Positions 19,801 to 28,473 are shown, numbered from the stretch's first letter. The stretch is DNA of 64,000 bases from Malikia granosa (GCF_002980595.1 NZ_PVLQ01000008.1:62001-126000), one strand, 5' to 3'. The notes: a model not told the origin generated them from the sequence alone. Numbers and translations: made by a program.

Positions 19801-21014
19801 TCCTGATCGGCCTGAATCTGGCCTCGGTATCCGGGCCGGTCAAGCGGCCGACGCCGAACACGCCGTTCAACGACTTCAACGGTGACGGCAAGTCCGACCT
19901 GCGCTGGGTCAAGGACAGCGGCGAAGTCTCGCTGTGGCTGATGGACGGCACGACCCCGACCGCCAAGGCGAACTTCGGTTCCTTCGACGGCTGGAGCATC
20001 AAGGACAGCCGCCAGGACTTCAACGGCGACGGCAAGACCGACCTGCTGTGGACGAATCTGAACGGCGCGGCCTCGGTCTGGACCATGGACGCGCTGAACG
20101 CGACCTCGATCGCCAATCACGGCTCCTACGCCGGCTGGCAACTGGTCGATGGGGCCGGCGACTACAACGGCGACGGCAAGGCCGACCTGCGCTGGGTCCA
20201 GCAGAACGGCGAAGTGTCGCTGTGGCTGATGGATGGCGCAGCTCCGAGCGCCAAGGCGAACTTCGGCTCCTTCGAGGGCTGGAGCGTCAAGGACGGCAGC
20301 CGGGACTTCAACGGCGACGGCAAGACCGACCTGTTGTGGACGAACGCGAACGGCGCGGCCTCGGTCTGGACCATGGATGGGCTGAATGCGACCTCGATCG
20401 CCAATCACGGTCCTTATACGGGCTGGCAACTGGTCGATGGGGCCGGCGACTACAACGGCGACGGCAAGGCAGACCTGCGCTGGGTCCAGCAGAACGGCGA
20501 AGTGTCGCTGTGGTTGATGGACGGCACGACCCCGACCGCCAAGGCGAACTTCGGTTCCTTCGAGGGCTGGAGCGTCAAGGACGGCAGCCAGGACTTCAAC
20601 GGCGATGGCAAGACCGACCTGCTGTGGACGAAGGCGAACGGTGCGGTCTCGGTCTGGATCATGGACGGGCTGAACGCGACCTCGATCGCCAATCACGCCT
20701 CTTATGCCGGCTGGCAACTGGTGGACGGGGCAGGCGACTACAACGGCGACGGCAAGGCCGACCTGCGCTGGGTCAAGGACAACGGCGAGATTTCGCTGTG
20801 GCTGATGGATGGCGTGAGCGCGCTCGCGAAGGCGAACTTCGATCCTGCGGTCGGCTTGAGCGTGAAGGATGGCAGCCGGGACTTCAACGGCGACGGCAAG
20901 ACCGACCTGTTGTGGACGGATGCCAGCGGTGCGGAGTCGGTCTGGCTGATGGATGGCGTGAGCCTGGTGGGGACGGTCAACCCGGGTGATCTGGCGGGGT
21001 GGACCTTGATCTGA
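13830..21014 (+). CDS. Giant multidomain extracellular nuclease, ExeM/NucH type
   Basis: This 2394-residue protein is built from modules typical of secreted enzymes. In order they are: an N-terminal beta-rich domain (1-200), a Calx-beta-like domain (about 224-340), a probable beta-propeller of DUF3616 type (about 470-800), an SbsA-like Ig domain (805-918), a lamin-tail domain (921-1050, starting LLITEVNSNAAGGDFFELYN), a jelly-roll 'choice-of-anchor' domain (1120-1280), a second Calx-beta domain (1284-1400), an OB-like domain (1403-1545) and an endonuclease/exonuclease/phosphatase domain (1674-1997). The last has the ExeM residues in SVNVLNYF, Glu1736 in LMEMQNNG, Asp1897/Asn1899 in GDFNAY, and Asp1987/His1988 in SDHNP. 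Eight FG-GAP-like repeats finish the protein. ExeM-type enzymes degrade extracellular DNA. No N-terminal signal peptide is visible, so type I secretion is possible. Confidence 0.85.
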   Translation: MALSAGSIAFVGFNADGTDGFACIVLDEIPAGQVIYFRDDEWNGTAFNTGEGISSWTNNTGAPIAVGTVVEFSAVSTAAPTASHGQLALVSGSQNLGASDETLYAYTSTGDATTGSFTFLSAVASGGYTAAMTLDGTGLTAGIDAIDFKPQDDDADVFAYNPASGGSSFVDAAAARLAIHTLSHWMSQDASGDQNADGVSPDAPFLIADQSPLKGVSFSIGAATPFPVVRVISLSLSSATGTEAGTTVITVTATAAAPVTGEQGVDLAVSGTGITADDYILSGSRITIADGATSGSITFTVRDDALVEGSETATLTLGNPSSGIALGSSSSLDLAIVDNEAVGALAYSGQLNEGLAFDGSVSGKILITLSGGETFAGSIGENLLAAVMPKAQLTNVPAGLTASLILTGSSQAELSFAGKATAHGNASDLGNLTLAFNNSAFAGSNASAITGSTQSGLAINFADLGTAGSQQTFTPNAGSSLDSSDASTAIALDANYMVVGDDEASVLRVYDRAGGPALVEWSYAATLANGGELDLEAGTRIGDTLYFVGSQSNTKSGNDSDPRENLFAVTVSGTGAQTAFTYLGKSGSLEAALSSWDSSNAHGQGANYFGFAASSAAGVVPEGVNGFSIEGLSASQDSNQLLLAFRAPQTDTVTRQKALIVPVAVSGLIGGSPSFGAPVELDLGGRGIRSIEKAADGNGYLLLAGPAGSASAEVTHDFRIYRVSTDLTRVTELDVNLDALRDAMGGSFEAIVDVQGTVAGTLVQLLQDNGDTVWPGKTGASKDLPAAEQQFVGNWVELGSDVADATGPRLVSSSPADNAVNVGVSSKLVLKFDEGVKAGSGSFVIRKTSDSSVVDTIQASSSRVAIAFNTVTIEAGNLANATGYYLEATADALSDHAGNAWVGISGVDALNFATVSAAPRYDLLITEVNSNAAGGDFFELYNHGTTPIDLTGWKWDDDSANPADPAAVSLSGMLNPGARLVVVAAADAAAFRSAWGLADQVPVLATGGPGLGNGDAVVVFDRNGYVAAGVNFKATPITATDGTVITPMVRSDGLALTTAHAGLAVGGSATESAVWDGVSTSAPQYNDADVGVLGAFAQGAAAASIGSPGNVLAGAGLATPYTESFGTSLGEFTAYSSDGDKAATWYRASSGTAEVNGFGDTAHANDWLISKPFDLSQTSVEYLSFTTWTRYSDAGIANPEVKLKYSTDYPGSGDPALYTWTELSYSPSPDNSQATTASGLIDLSAIQGSHVHFAFHYTASGAGSNSSSSWRVDDVKIEGYAGAVLSLAATNASQAEGQGGSSAFTFTVTRAGDISGTTTVDYAVGGAAVDAADFGGQLPSGTVSFAAGETSKTITLNVAGDSTAESNEAFTLILANAVGGQIIAATASGTILDDDAAPTLISAIQGSGSASAMLGQTVTIQGVVTAYMPSMKGFFVQEEAADSDGNVRTSEGIFVYYNNSNPGIAVTQVGDVVRLTGTVAEYQGQTQLTAPSNLQLVTDHVDSSALPAPVRITLPVADMVDWESVEGMLVEVSSATAGGKLVVTDNYTLGQYGTVTLTSDTLLQQYTETNAPSVSGYAAYMAATQKDQVILDDGSSSQNLGIHPGRGGNDLSAGNTLRAGDSVTSVVGVVDQLTVSGALAYETSYRIQPTIEPLFTGSARPAAADLPAAITGAEIKVASVNVLNYFTTLGSSNFTNPNGTSHQGRGASNAAEFIRQQDKIVANLLGLDADVLGLMEMQNNGFADGSAIDSLVDALNAKAGAGTYAYIAGPFNDGAGSAGDAATAGDDAIMVAILYKPAKVTPVGQAAVADPALYDAFSASLGSRVPVAQTFQAVADGEQFTVVVNHFKSKGSVNDPDIGDGQGANNQARLEAARDLLSWLGTNPTGSTDSDLLLLGDFNAYSQEDPITYLDANGYNKVSSGLSYSFDGLWGSLDHALASDSLSRQVSGAVKWAINAEEPALLDYNTEFKNDAQDASYYAPDAYRSSDHNPILIGLNLASVSGPVKRPTPNTPFNDFNGDGKSDLRWVKDSGEVSLWLMDGTTPTAKANFGSFDGWSIKDSRQDFNGDGKTDLLWTNLNGAASVWTMDALNATSIANHGSYAGWQLVDGAGDYNGDGKADLRWVQQNGEVSLWLMDGAAPSAKANFGSFEGWSVKDGSRDFNGDGKTDLLWTNANGAASVWTMDGLNATSIANHGPYTGWQLVDGAGDYNGDGKADLRWVQQNGEVSLWLMDGTTPTAKANFGSFEGWSVKDGSQDFNGDGKTDLLWTKANGAVSVWIMDGLNATSIANHASYAGWQLVDGAGDYNGDGKADLRWVKDNGEISLWLMDGVSALAKANFDPAVGLSVKDGSRDFNGDGKTDLLWTDASGAESVWLMDGVSLVGTVNPGDLAGWTLI
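19875..21014 (+). repeat. Eight tandem 144-bp units (48-residue FG-GAP/VCBS-like repeats)
   Basis: Units start at 19875, 20019, 20163, 20307, 20451, 20595, 20739 and 20883, exactly 144 bases apart. Each begins with F/Y-NGDGK, an acidic Ca2+-binding-like loop, and contains a W-x-MDG or L-W-L-MDG turn. Two unit types alternate, so the true period is 288 bases (96 residues), repeated four times, the last diverged. Such units form blades of beta-propellers in surface proteins. Confidence 0.93.
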
Positions 21015-21036
21015 GCTCGCTGAGCTTCCTGACCTT

Positions 21037-21058
21037 CCCTGCCTGGCCGCAGGCAGGG
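21037..21058 (+). terminator. Stem-loop after the giant nuclease gene
   Basis: A perfect nine-pair stem, CCCTGCCTG at 21037-21045 with CAGGCAGGG at 21050-21058, has a four-base loop and lies 22 bases after the stop. No T-run follows, so it may be a processing or weak termination element rather than a classic terminator. Confidence 0.4.
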
Positions 21059-21172
21059 CGGGCAGGAAGACTTCGGGCGGCTCGGCCGCTTTCCAGGCTG
21101 GCTTCTGGCTCCATTGACCCGAATCCGGTCACCGATTGGCCGGATTGCCTACGGGTCGTAGGTCTGAAAAGC

Positions 21173-21206
21173 AAAACGGGCTACAGCCGCTAAGACTGTA
21201 ACCCGT
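21173..21206 (-). terminator. Terminator of tRNA-Pro (minus strand)
   Basis: On the minus strand an eleven-base stem (ACGGGTTACAG/CTGTAGCCCGT, one G-T pair) with a nine-base loop is followed by TTTTGCTTTTC. It lies ten bases downstream of the tRNA-Pro 3' end. Confidence 0.8.
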
Positions 21207-21215
21207 CGATGTTTT

Positions 21216-21292
<77 letters not shown>

Positions 21293-21374
21293 ATTTGCTG
21301 TCTTGGCGTTCGCTTCAGATCAGCTGAGAAATGCATTGTAGCACGACTTTTTGAGATTTTCGTGCGAGCTTCGA

Positions 21375-22358
21375 TTAAGTCCGGCGTTCGAGCAGCGAGG
21401 CTGCCAGGTCCACCATCGCTTCGGACCAGGGATTGGCCGGCAGGGCGCGCGCCGCATCGATCGCGCGCTGCGCCTCGTTCCGGGCGGCGCGGCGGGCATC
21501 TTCCAGGCCGCCGCAGCTGCGCACGATCGCGCTGATCTCTTCCAGCCGCTCGGTCTGACCTTGTTCGATCGCGTCGCGGATCAGTTCGGCCTGCGCTGCG
21601 TTGCAGCGCTGCAGCGTGCAGATCACCGGCAGAGTGACCTTGCCTTCGCGCAGGTCGTCGCCCAGGTTCTTGCCGAGCTCGGCGGCATCGCCCTCGTAGT
21701 CCAGCACGTCGTCGATGATCTGGAACGCCGCGCCGAGCGCCTGGCCGTAGTCGGCACAATGCGCCTCGGTCTGCGCGTCGGCACCGGCCAGGATGGCGGC
21801 CAGCCGGCTGCTGGCCTCGAACAGCTTGGCGGTCTTGGCCCGGATCACGCGCAGATAGGCCTGCTCGTCGAGCGAGGCATCGTGCATGTTCATGAGCTGC
21901 TGCACCTCGCCCTCGGCGATCACGTTGGTCGCCTCGGCCAGGATCTCGAGGATGCGCAGGTCGCCCGGCGCCACCATCATCTGGAAGGCGCGGGTGTAGA
22001 GAAAGTCACCGACCAGTACGCTGGCGGCGTTGCCGAACACCTCGTTGGCGGTGTCGCGTCCGCGCCGCAAGGTGGACTCGTCGACCACGTCGTCATGCAG
22101 CAAGGTGGCGGTATGGATGAACTCGACCACGGCCGCCATGTTGTGGCGCTCGGGATGCTCGCAGCCGAGCGCACCGCAGGTCAGCAGCAGCAGGGCAGGG
22201 CGTACCCGCTTGCCGCCGGCGCTGATGATGTATTGCGCCACCTGGCCGACCAGGGGCACGTCGCTGTTCAGGCGTTGCTGGATCACCTGGTCGACGGTGC
22301 GCATCTCGGCGGCTACCAGGGTCAAGGCTTGCGGGGTATGGGATGACGACGTACTCAA
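21375..22358 (-). CDS. ispB: Polyprenyl (octaprenyl) diphosphate synthase IspB
   Basis: IspB elongates farnesyl diphosphate with isopentenyl units to make the ubiquinone side chain. The 327-residue product has the first aspartate-rich motif DDVVD at 89-93 and a second DDVLD near residue 218, plus GGKRVRP at 48-54 that binds isopentenyl diphosphate. The residues before the first motif (TATLLH) are small or aliphatic, as in long-chain synthases. It is divergent from the ahcY operon. Chain length (C40 versus another) cannot be read exactly, but octaprenyl is usual in Burkholderiales. Confidence 0.93.
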   Translation of the reverse strand: MSTSSSHTPQALTLVAAEMRTVDQVIQQRLNSDVPLVGQVAQYIISAGGKRVRPALLLLTCGALGCEHPERHNMAAVVEFIHTATLLHDDVVDESTLRRGRDTANEVFGNAASVLVGDFLYTRAFQMMVAPGDLRILEILAEATNVIAEGEVQQLMNMHDASLDEQAYLRVIRAKTAKLFEASSRLAAILAGADAQTEAHCADYGQALGAAFQIIDDVLDYEGDAAELGKNLGDDLREGKVTLPVICTLQRCNAAQAELIRDAIEQGQTERLEEISAIVRSCGGLEDARRAARNEAQRAIDAARALPANPWSEAMVDLAASLLERRT

Positions 22359-22387
22359 GATGGTGGACCGGGTTGTTTGAAGGGGAA

Positions 22388-22416
22388 TTATAGGAACTGC
22401 CCGTGTTCTTTATAAT
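22388..22416 (+). promoter_or_regulatory. Promoter of the ahcY operon
   Basis: A consensus -10 TATAAT at 22411-22416 lies seven bases before the riboswitch aptamer, so transcription would begin at or near its 5' edge. The -35 region (TTATAG at 22388-22393, 17-base spacer) is poor. Confidence 0.6.
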
Positions 22417-22423
22417 GCCCGTA

Positions 22424-22539
22424 TTCCGAGGAGCGTTGCAGCCCGGGCGCAAGGCCCGAGCGAGGCTCGGATTTCCCCCTCCCCCTCGTGGCGGGTCGGG
22501 CACAAACAACGGCGCTCACCCACTGGCGTGGCGTGAGTG
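22424..22539 (+). promoter_or_regulatory. S-adenosylhomocysteine (SAH) riboswitch
   Basis: The leader matches the SAH riboswitch consensus. P1 forms between TCCGAG (22425-22430) and CTCGGA (22466-22471), with inner stem CGGGC/GCCCG (22444-22448, 22454-22458). The conserved core GAGGAGCGTTGCA is present. The pseudoknot forms between GAGCG (22431-22435) and CGCTC (22513-22517) within the conserved ACGGCGCTCACC. The pseudoknot strand can instead pair with GTGAGTG (22533-22539) in a seven-pair hairpin, giving a plausible switch. The family turns genes on when SAH accumulates, which fits the downstream SAH hydrolase gene. Confidence 0.92.
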
Positions 22540-22600
22540 CAGGCTTTTCCTCCAGCACGACCCGTCCGGTGGTCGATTCAAACTGTTGGAAAGCTCAATC

Positions 22601-24036
<1,436 letters not shown>

Positions 24037-24037
<1 letters not shown>

Positions 24038-24798
24038 TGCGGGCCGACCAGCTGCTGGTCGAGCGCGGCCTGGCGGCCTCGCGCTCGCAGGCGCAGCGCC
24101 TGATCGCGGCCGGCCTGCGCTGGCGCGTCGGTTCCGGCGCCTGGAAGACCGTTACCAAGAACGGTGACCCGGTGCCGGAGGCGGCCGAGCTGCAGCTGGC
24201 TGACGCGGCCGAGTCGCGCTATGTCTCGCGCGGCGGTCTCAAGCTCGAGGGCGCCTTGCAGCGCACCGGGCAGCCGGTCGCGGGGCTGCGTTGCCTCGAT
24301 GTCGGGCAGAGCACCGGTGGCTTCACCGACTGCCTGCTGCAGCAGGGCGCGGCGAACGTGGTCGGCGTCGATGTCGGCCATGGCCAGCTCAACGAGCGGC
24401 TGCGCGCCGATCCGCGCGTGGTCTGCGTCGAGAAGCTCAATGCGCGCGAGCTGAGCGCCGAGGCGCTGGTCGCTGCGGGCGGCGAGCCGGCGGCACCGCC
24501 CTTCGACCTGGTCGTGGGCGACCTGTCCTTCATCTCGCAGACCCTGGTCTGGCCGGCGATTGCGCCGCTGCTCAAGGCCGACGGCCACCTGCTGATGCTG
24601 GTCAAGCCGCAGTTCGAGCTGCAGCCCGAGCAGATCGGCAAGGGCGGCCTGGTGCGCGATCCGGCCAGCTACGCGCTGGTCGAGGCGCGCATGCGCCAGG
24701 CCTGCGCCGCCCTGGGCTGGCGCGTGCTCGATTACTTTGAAAGTCCGATCACCGGTGGTGACGGCAACCGGGAGTTTTTTGTATGGGCCTGCCCCTGA
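24037..24798 (+). CDS. TlyA-family rRNA methyltransferase (S4 plus FtsJ-like)
   Basis: TlyA-type enzymes 2'-O-methylate rRNA, although the family name comes from a hemolysin. The 253-residue product has an N-terminal S4 RNA-binding domain (MRADQLLVERGLAASRSQAQRLI) and an FtsJ-like Rossmann domain starting with SRGGLKLEGAL and the SAM loop LDVGQSTGGFTDCLL. The usual catalytic K-D-K-E style tetrad can be placed on Lys in RGGLKL, Asp in VVGDLSF, Lys in LVKPQFE and a C-terminal Glu. It overlaps ahcY by one base and metF by 16 bases, so all three share the SAH-riboswitch transcript. The target nucleotide here is not known. Confidence 0.88.
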
Positions 24799-25613
24799 GT
24801 TTCGAATTCTTTCCGCCCAAGACGCCCGAGGGCGCAGCCAAGCTGCACGTGGTGCGCCAGCAGCTCTACGTCGCCAAGCCCGAGTTCTGCTCGGTGACCT
24901 ATGGCGCCGGTGGCTCGACGCAGGACGGCACGCTGCAGACCGTGCAGGCGATCCTGGACGAGGGCCAGCAGGGCGCCTCGCATTTCACCTGCGTCGGTGC
25001 CTCGCGCGAGTCGGTGCGGGAAAAGCTGGCCTTGTTCAAGTCCATGGGCCTGCGTCGCCTGGTGGCCTTGCGTGGCGATCTGCCCAGCGGCTATGGCGCG
25101 ATGGGCGAGTTCCGCTATGCCGCCGATCTGGTGGCCTTCATCCGTGCCGAAACCGGCGACCATTTCCACCTGGAGGTGGCCGCCTATCCCGAGACGCATC
25201 CGCAGGCCAAGTCGCCAGACGCCGACCTGCAGGCTTATGCCGCCAAGGTCAAGGCCGGTGCCAGCTCGGCGATCACGCAGTTCTTCTTCAACAGCGATGC
25301 TTATTTCCGCTTCGTCGACGACGCGTACAAGCTCGGCGCCGAGGTGCCGGTGGTGCCGGGCATCATGCCGATCACCAATTCCGCCGGCTTGCTGCGCTTT
25401 GCCGACAGCTGCGGCGCCGAGATCCCGCGCTGGATCCGGTTGCGCCTGCAGGCCTATGGCGATGACACCGAGTCGATCAAGGCCTTCGGCCTCGACGTGG
25501 TGACCGACCTGTGCGACCAGCTGCGCAATGCCGGCGTGCCGGGGCTGCATTTCTACACCATGAACCAGAGCGCACCGGTGCTGGAAATCCTGCGCCGGCT
25601 CGATCTGGGTTAA
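24783..25613 (+). CDS. metF: Methylenetetrahydrofolate reductase
   Basis: MetF reduces 5,10-methylene-THF to 5-methyl-THF with an FAD cofactor, supplying the methyl group for methionine synthase. The 276-residue TIM barrel begins with the diagnostic SFEFFPPKTPEG and carries VTYGAGGS, ALRGDLP and QFFFNSDAYFRF motifs. The ATG at 24783 lies inside the end of the tlyA-like gene. Grouping with ahcY under one riboswitch puts both arms of methyl-group recycling under SAH control. Confidence 0.95.
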   Translation: MGLPLSFEFFPPKTPEGAAKLHVVRQQLYVAKPEFCSVTYGAGGSTQDGTLQTVQAILDEGQQGASHFTCVGASRESVREKLALFKSMGLRRLVALRGDLPSGYGAMGEFRYAADLVAFIRAETGDHFHLEVAAYPETHPQAKSPDADLQAYAAKVKAGASSAITQFFFNSDAYFRFVDDAYKLGAEVPVVPGIMPITNSAGLLRFADSCGAEIPRWIRLRLQAYGDDTESIKAFGLDVVTDLCDQLRNAGVPGLHFYTMNQSAPVLEILRRLDLG

Positions 25614-25649
25614 ATTCGGCCAGGTGTCCCTGACGCCTGGAGCTTGCCT

Positions 25650-26294
25650 TTGCGCCAACTGTCTCATTTCCTTCTGCCGCTCGCCGTCCGCTGGCTGCGC
25701 CGATTGGGCGGATCAGCCGGCTGGCGCTGGCCCGCAGCAGCCTGGCTGCTGCTGGGCCTGGCGCCGCTGCAGGCGGCCGAGCCCGTCGCGGCTAGCCCGG
25801 CGACCCCGGTGCCGGCGCTCACGGCCGCGCCCACCGCCTCGGCTCACCATGGCCTGGCACCCGCCGAGCTGCTGCGCCAGGCCAAGGGCGTGGTGCAGGA
25901 CTCGCTGCATGCGGGCGCCGACTGGCTGGCCGGCGCCAAGTCCGAGCCGCTGGTGCTCGAGCAGGGCACGGCGTCCTTCCTGGCCAACATGCTGCATGGC
26001 CGCAAGACCGCCAGCGGCGAGCGCTACGACATGAACGAGCTGACCGCCGCGCACAAGACCTTGCCCTTCGGTACCCGGGTCATCGTGCGCAGCCTGCAGA
26101 CCGGGCGCGAGGTGGCGGTCCGCATCGTTGACCGTGGCCCGCACCTGAAGAACCGCATCATCGACCTGAGCCACGCGGCGGCGGCCGCGCTGGGCATCAA
26201 GGGGCACGGCATCTCCGAGGTCCAGATCGTGCAGCAGATGCCCGCCAGGCCGGCAGCCGGGGAGCTGGCTCCCCGTTCGGCCAGTCCTCAGTAG
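25650..26294 (+). CDS. rlpA: RlpA-like septal ring lytic transglycosylase family protein
   Basis: RlpA proteins are envelope proteins with a double-psi beta-barrel that act on glycan strands lacking peptide stems. The 214-residue product has an N-terminal signal-like segment (AAAWLLLGLAPLQAAE), a low-complexity Ala/Pro stretch, and the DPBB domain at about 105-205 (GTASFLANMLHGRKTASGERYDMNELTAAH, then VRIVDRGPHLKNRIIDLSHAAAAALG). The C-terminal SPOR domain of E. coli RlpA is absent. No ATG exists ahead of the domain; TTG at 25650 with GGAG at 25639-25642 is the best start, with TTG at 25644 as alternative. It converges on rlmJ with a seven-base overlap. Confidence 0.87.
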   Translation: MRQLSHFLLPLAVRWLRRLGGSAGWRWPAAAWLLLGLAPLQAAEPVAASPATPVPALTAAPTASAHHGLAPAELLRQAKGVVQDSLHAGADWLAGAKSEPLVLEQGTASFLANMLHGRKTASGERYDMNELTAAHKTLPFGTRVIVRSLQTGREVAVRIVDRGPHLKNRIIDLSHAAAAALGIKGHGISEVQIVQQMPARPAAGELAPRSASPQ

Positions 26295-27205
26295 TTGCCG
26301 CTCTCGACCGTCCAGCCGGAACCGATAGGGTCCTGCAGCGCCTCGGTCACGAAGGGCAGTGCCTCGCGCAGCTGCGCGGCGAGCGTGAAGGGCGGATTGA
26401 TCACATGCATGCCGCTGGCGCGCATTGCGGTATGGGCGCGACCCTGCGCGACCTGGGCGCTGGTGCCTTCGGTCGGGGTCAGGCCCACGTTGAGTTCCGC
26501 CTGCACCCAGCTGCGCTGCAGGCGCTGGCTCATGGCCTTGAGCTTGCGCGCCAGTGAATGCGCCTCCGGGCGCCCGATCACCGGATACCAGACCGCGTAG
26601 CTGCCGGTCGGGAAGCGCTGCAACGCCTCCTCCAGGCAGTCGATCACGGCCGCGTAGTCGGTCTTGAGCTCGTAGCTCGGGTCGATCAGCACCAGGCCGC
26701 GTCTTGTTGGCGTCGGCAGCAGCGAGCGCAGACCCTCGAAGCCGTTGCGGCGCAGCACCTCGATCTGCTTGCCGCGCTCGAGCTCGGCCACCTGCCGATC
26801 CAGCAGGCGCGAGTCGGTCGGATGGACCTCGAACAGCTTGAGCTTGTCCTGCGGGCGCAGCAGCGCCTGGCTGATCCAGGGCGATCCGGGGTAGACGCGC
26901 AGGTCCTTGCCCTGGTTGAAGCTGCGCACCTGCTGCAGGTAGTTCTTCACCAGCTCGGGCACCGGCTGGCTGCCGGCCTTGGCGGCCTCGACGGCGGCCA
27001 GCAGGCGGAAGATGCCGGCATCGGACTCGGCCGACTTGCGCGCGTGGTCCTGGTCCAGGCGATAGACGCCCGCGCCAGCGTGGGTGTCGACCACGGTGAA
27101 GCCGGTGTCTTTCTGACCCATGTATTGCAGGATGGCGACCAGCGTCATGTGCTTGAGCACGTCGGCGTGGTTGCCCGCGTGGAAGGCGTGGCGGTAACTG
27201 AACAT
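26288..27205 (-). CDS. rlmJ: 23S rRNA (adenine-2030-N6)-methyltransferase RlmJ
   Basis: RlmJ methylates A2030 in domain V of 23S rRNA. The 305-residue product begins with the family-defining MFSYRHAFHAGNHADVLKH. It has the SAM-binding stretch VVDTHAGAGVY (38-48) and the catalytic motif DPSYE at 175-179, where most N6-adenine methyltransferases have DPPYE. The start at 27205 is fixed by this N-terminus. It is separated from the binding-protein genes by a terminator that ends those upstream genes, so it probably has its own promoter in 27206-27247. Confidence 0.93.
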   Translation of the reverse strand: MFSYRHAFHAGNHADVLKHMTLVAILQYMGQKDTGFTVVDTHAGAGVYRLDQDHARKSAESDAGIFRLLAAVEAAKAGSQPVPELVKNYLQQVRSFNQGKDLRVYPGSPWISQALLRPQDKLKLFEVHPTDSRLLDRQVAELERGKQIEVLRRNGFEGLRSLLPTPTRRGLVLIDPSYELKTDYAAVIDCLEEALQRFPTGSYAVWYPVIGRPEAHSLARKLKAMSQRLQRSWVQAELNVGLTPTEGTSAQVAQGRAHTAMRASGMHVINPPFTLAAQLREALPFVTEALQDPIGSGWTVESGNY

Positions 27206-27242
27206 GGGGCGGATGGTAACGCAAGGGGGCGCCAGCCTGAAA

Positions 27243-27267
27243 TGAAAAACGGCCCTGCTGGGCCGTT
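27243..27267 (-). terminator. Terminator of the binding-protein genes
   Basis: On the minus strand an eight-pair stem (AACGGCCC/GGGCCGTT, four-base loop, 27248-27267) is followed by a T-run interrupted by CA. It lies about 30 bases beyond the stop of the gene ending at 27298. Confidence 0.85.
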
Positions 27268-27297
27268 CTCGGAGCGCTGCCGCTTGGGGCTCGTCGA

Positions 27298-28473
27298 TCA
27301 GCGGATCACGGCCAGCTGGGCGCGGGCACCGTTCCTGAAGGTGTAGAGGGTCAGCGCGGCGTTCTTGCGGTCGCCCTTCTCGTCGAACTCCACCTTGCCG
27401 GAAGCGCCCTGGTACTGGATCTTCTTGAGCTCCGGCAGGTACTTGGCGGGTTCGGCCGAACCGGCCGCCTGCATGGCCTGGGCCAGCAGCTTGACGCCGT
27501 CGTAGGCGTAGGGCGAGTAGGCCTGGACCTCGACCTTGTACTTGTCCTTGAAGGCGGCGCGGAACTTCTCGTTGCCGCTGACCTCGTCGCCGTCGACGCC
27601 GCCGGCCTCGACGCAGTAGACCCGGTCGTCGCCCAGCGCCTCGGCCGAGAGCTGGATCATCTGTGCGGTGCACAGGCCGTCGCCGCCGACCAGCTTGGCC
27701 GGAATGCCGAGCTGCTTCATCTGGCGCAGCATCGGGCCGCCGACCGAGTCCATGCCGCCGAAGAAGATCACGTCGGGCTTCTTGGCCTTGATCGTGGTCA
27801 GGATGGCCTTGAAGTCGGTCGCCTTGTCGTTGGTGAACTCATGGGCCAGCACCTGGGCGCCAGCAGCGGCGGCGGCCTTCTCGAACTCGTCAGCCAGGCC
27901 CTGGCCGTAGGCGCTGCGGTCGTCAATCACGGCCACGGTCTTGGCCTTGAGCGTCTCGACCGAATAGCGGCCCATGGCGCCACCCTGCTGGGTGTCGTCG
28001 GCCACCAGGCGGAATACGCCGGCATAGCCCTGGCGGGTGATCTTGGGGTTGGTCGACGAGGGCGTGATCTGCGGGATGCCGGCGTCGTTGTAGATCTTCG
28101 AGGCCGGCAGGGTGGTGCCCGAGGTCACATGACCGACCACGCCGTTGATCTTGGCGTCGACCAGCTTCTGCGCGGCGGCGGCGCCCTGCTTGGGATCGGC
28201 GGCATCGTCCTCGGCCAGCAGCTCGAACTTGGCGCTCTTGTCGCCGATCTTGATGCCGGCTGCGTTGAGCTCCTCGACCGCCAGGCGGGCGCCGTTTTCG
28301 GTGTCCTGGCCGAAATGTGCCACCGGGCCGCTGGTCGGGCCGACATGGCCGATCTTCACGACCAGCTGTTCGGCGGCCGGGGCGGCGCCAGGTGCCTGGG
28401 CTTCTTCCTTCTTGCCGCAGGCGGCCAGGGCCACGCTGGCAGCCAGGGCGATGAGCTTGATTTCAGTACGCAT
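27298..28473 (-). CDS. Branched-chain amino acid-type ABC transporter binding lipoprotein (copy B)
   Basis: This 391-residue protein belongs to the LivJ/LivK family of periplasmic binding proteins that catch amino acids and pass them to LivHM. A lipobox LAAC gives lipidated Cys19, followed by a charged GKKEE linker. The type I binding fold shows the usual KIGHVGPTSG start, the hinge segment TPSSTNPKITRQGY and the GGMDSVGGPMLRQM segment. The start is the ATG giving MRTEIKLIAL. A close paralog lies 97 bases upstream (28571-29755), transcribed the same way. Binding to leucine-type amino acids is inferred from family and from the liv operon elsewhere in the window. Confidence 0.92.
   Translation of the reverse strand: MRTEIKLIALAASVALAACGKKEEAQAPGAAPAAEQLVVKIGHVGPTSGPVAHFGQDTENGARLAVEELNAAGIKIGDKSAKFELLAEDDAADPKQGAAAAQKLVDAKINGVVGHVTSGTTLPASKIYNDAGIPQITPSSTNPKITRQGYAGVFRLVADDTQQGGAMGRYSVETLKAKTVAVIDDRSAYGQGLADEFEKAAAAAGAQVLAHEFTNDKATDFKAILTTIKAKKPDVIFFGGMDSVGGPMLRQMKQLGIPAKLVGGDGLCTAQMIQLSAEALGDDRVYCVEAGGVDGDEVSGNEKFRAAFKDKYKVEVQAYSPYAYDGVKLLAQAMQAAGSAEPAKYLPELKKIQYQGASGKVEFDEKGDRKNAALTLYTFRNGARAQLAVIR

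Noticed and set aside
18426-20717. A 763-codon minus-strand frame with apparent repeats
   Set aside because: The repeats are only the complement of the 144-bp FG-GAP units of the plus-strand gene.
22403-22600. A 66-codon N-terminal extension of AhcY
   Set aside because: This stretch is the SAH riboswitch and leader; AhcY proteins start at the ATG at 22601.
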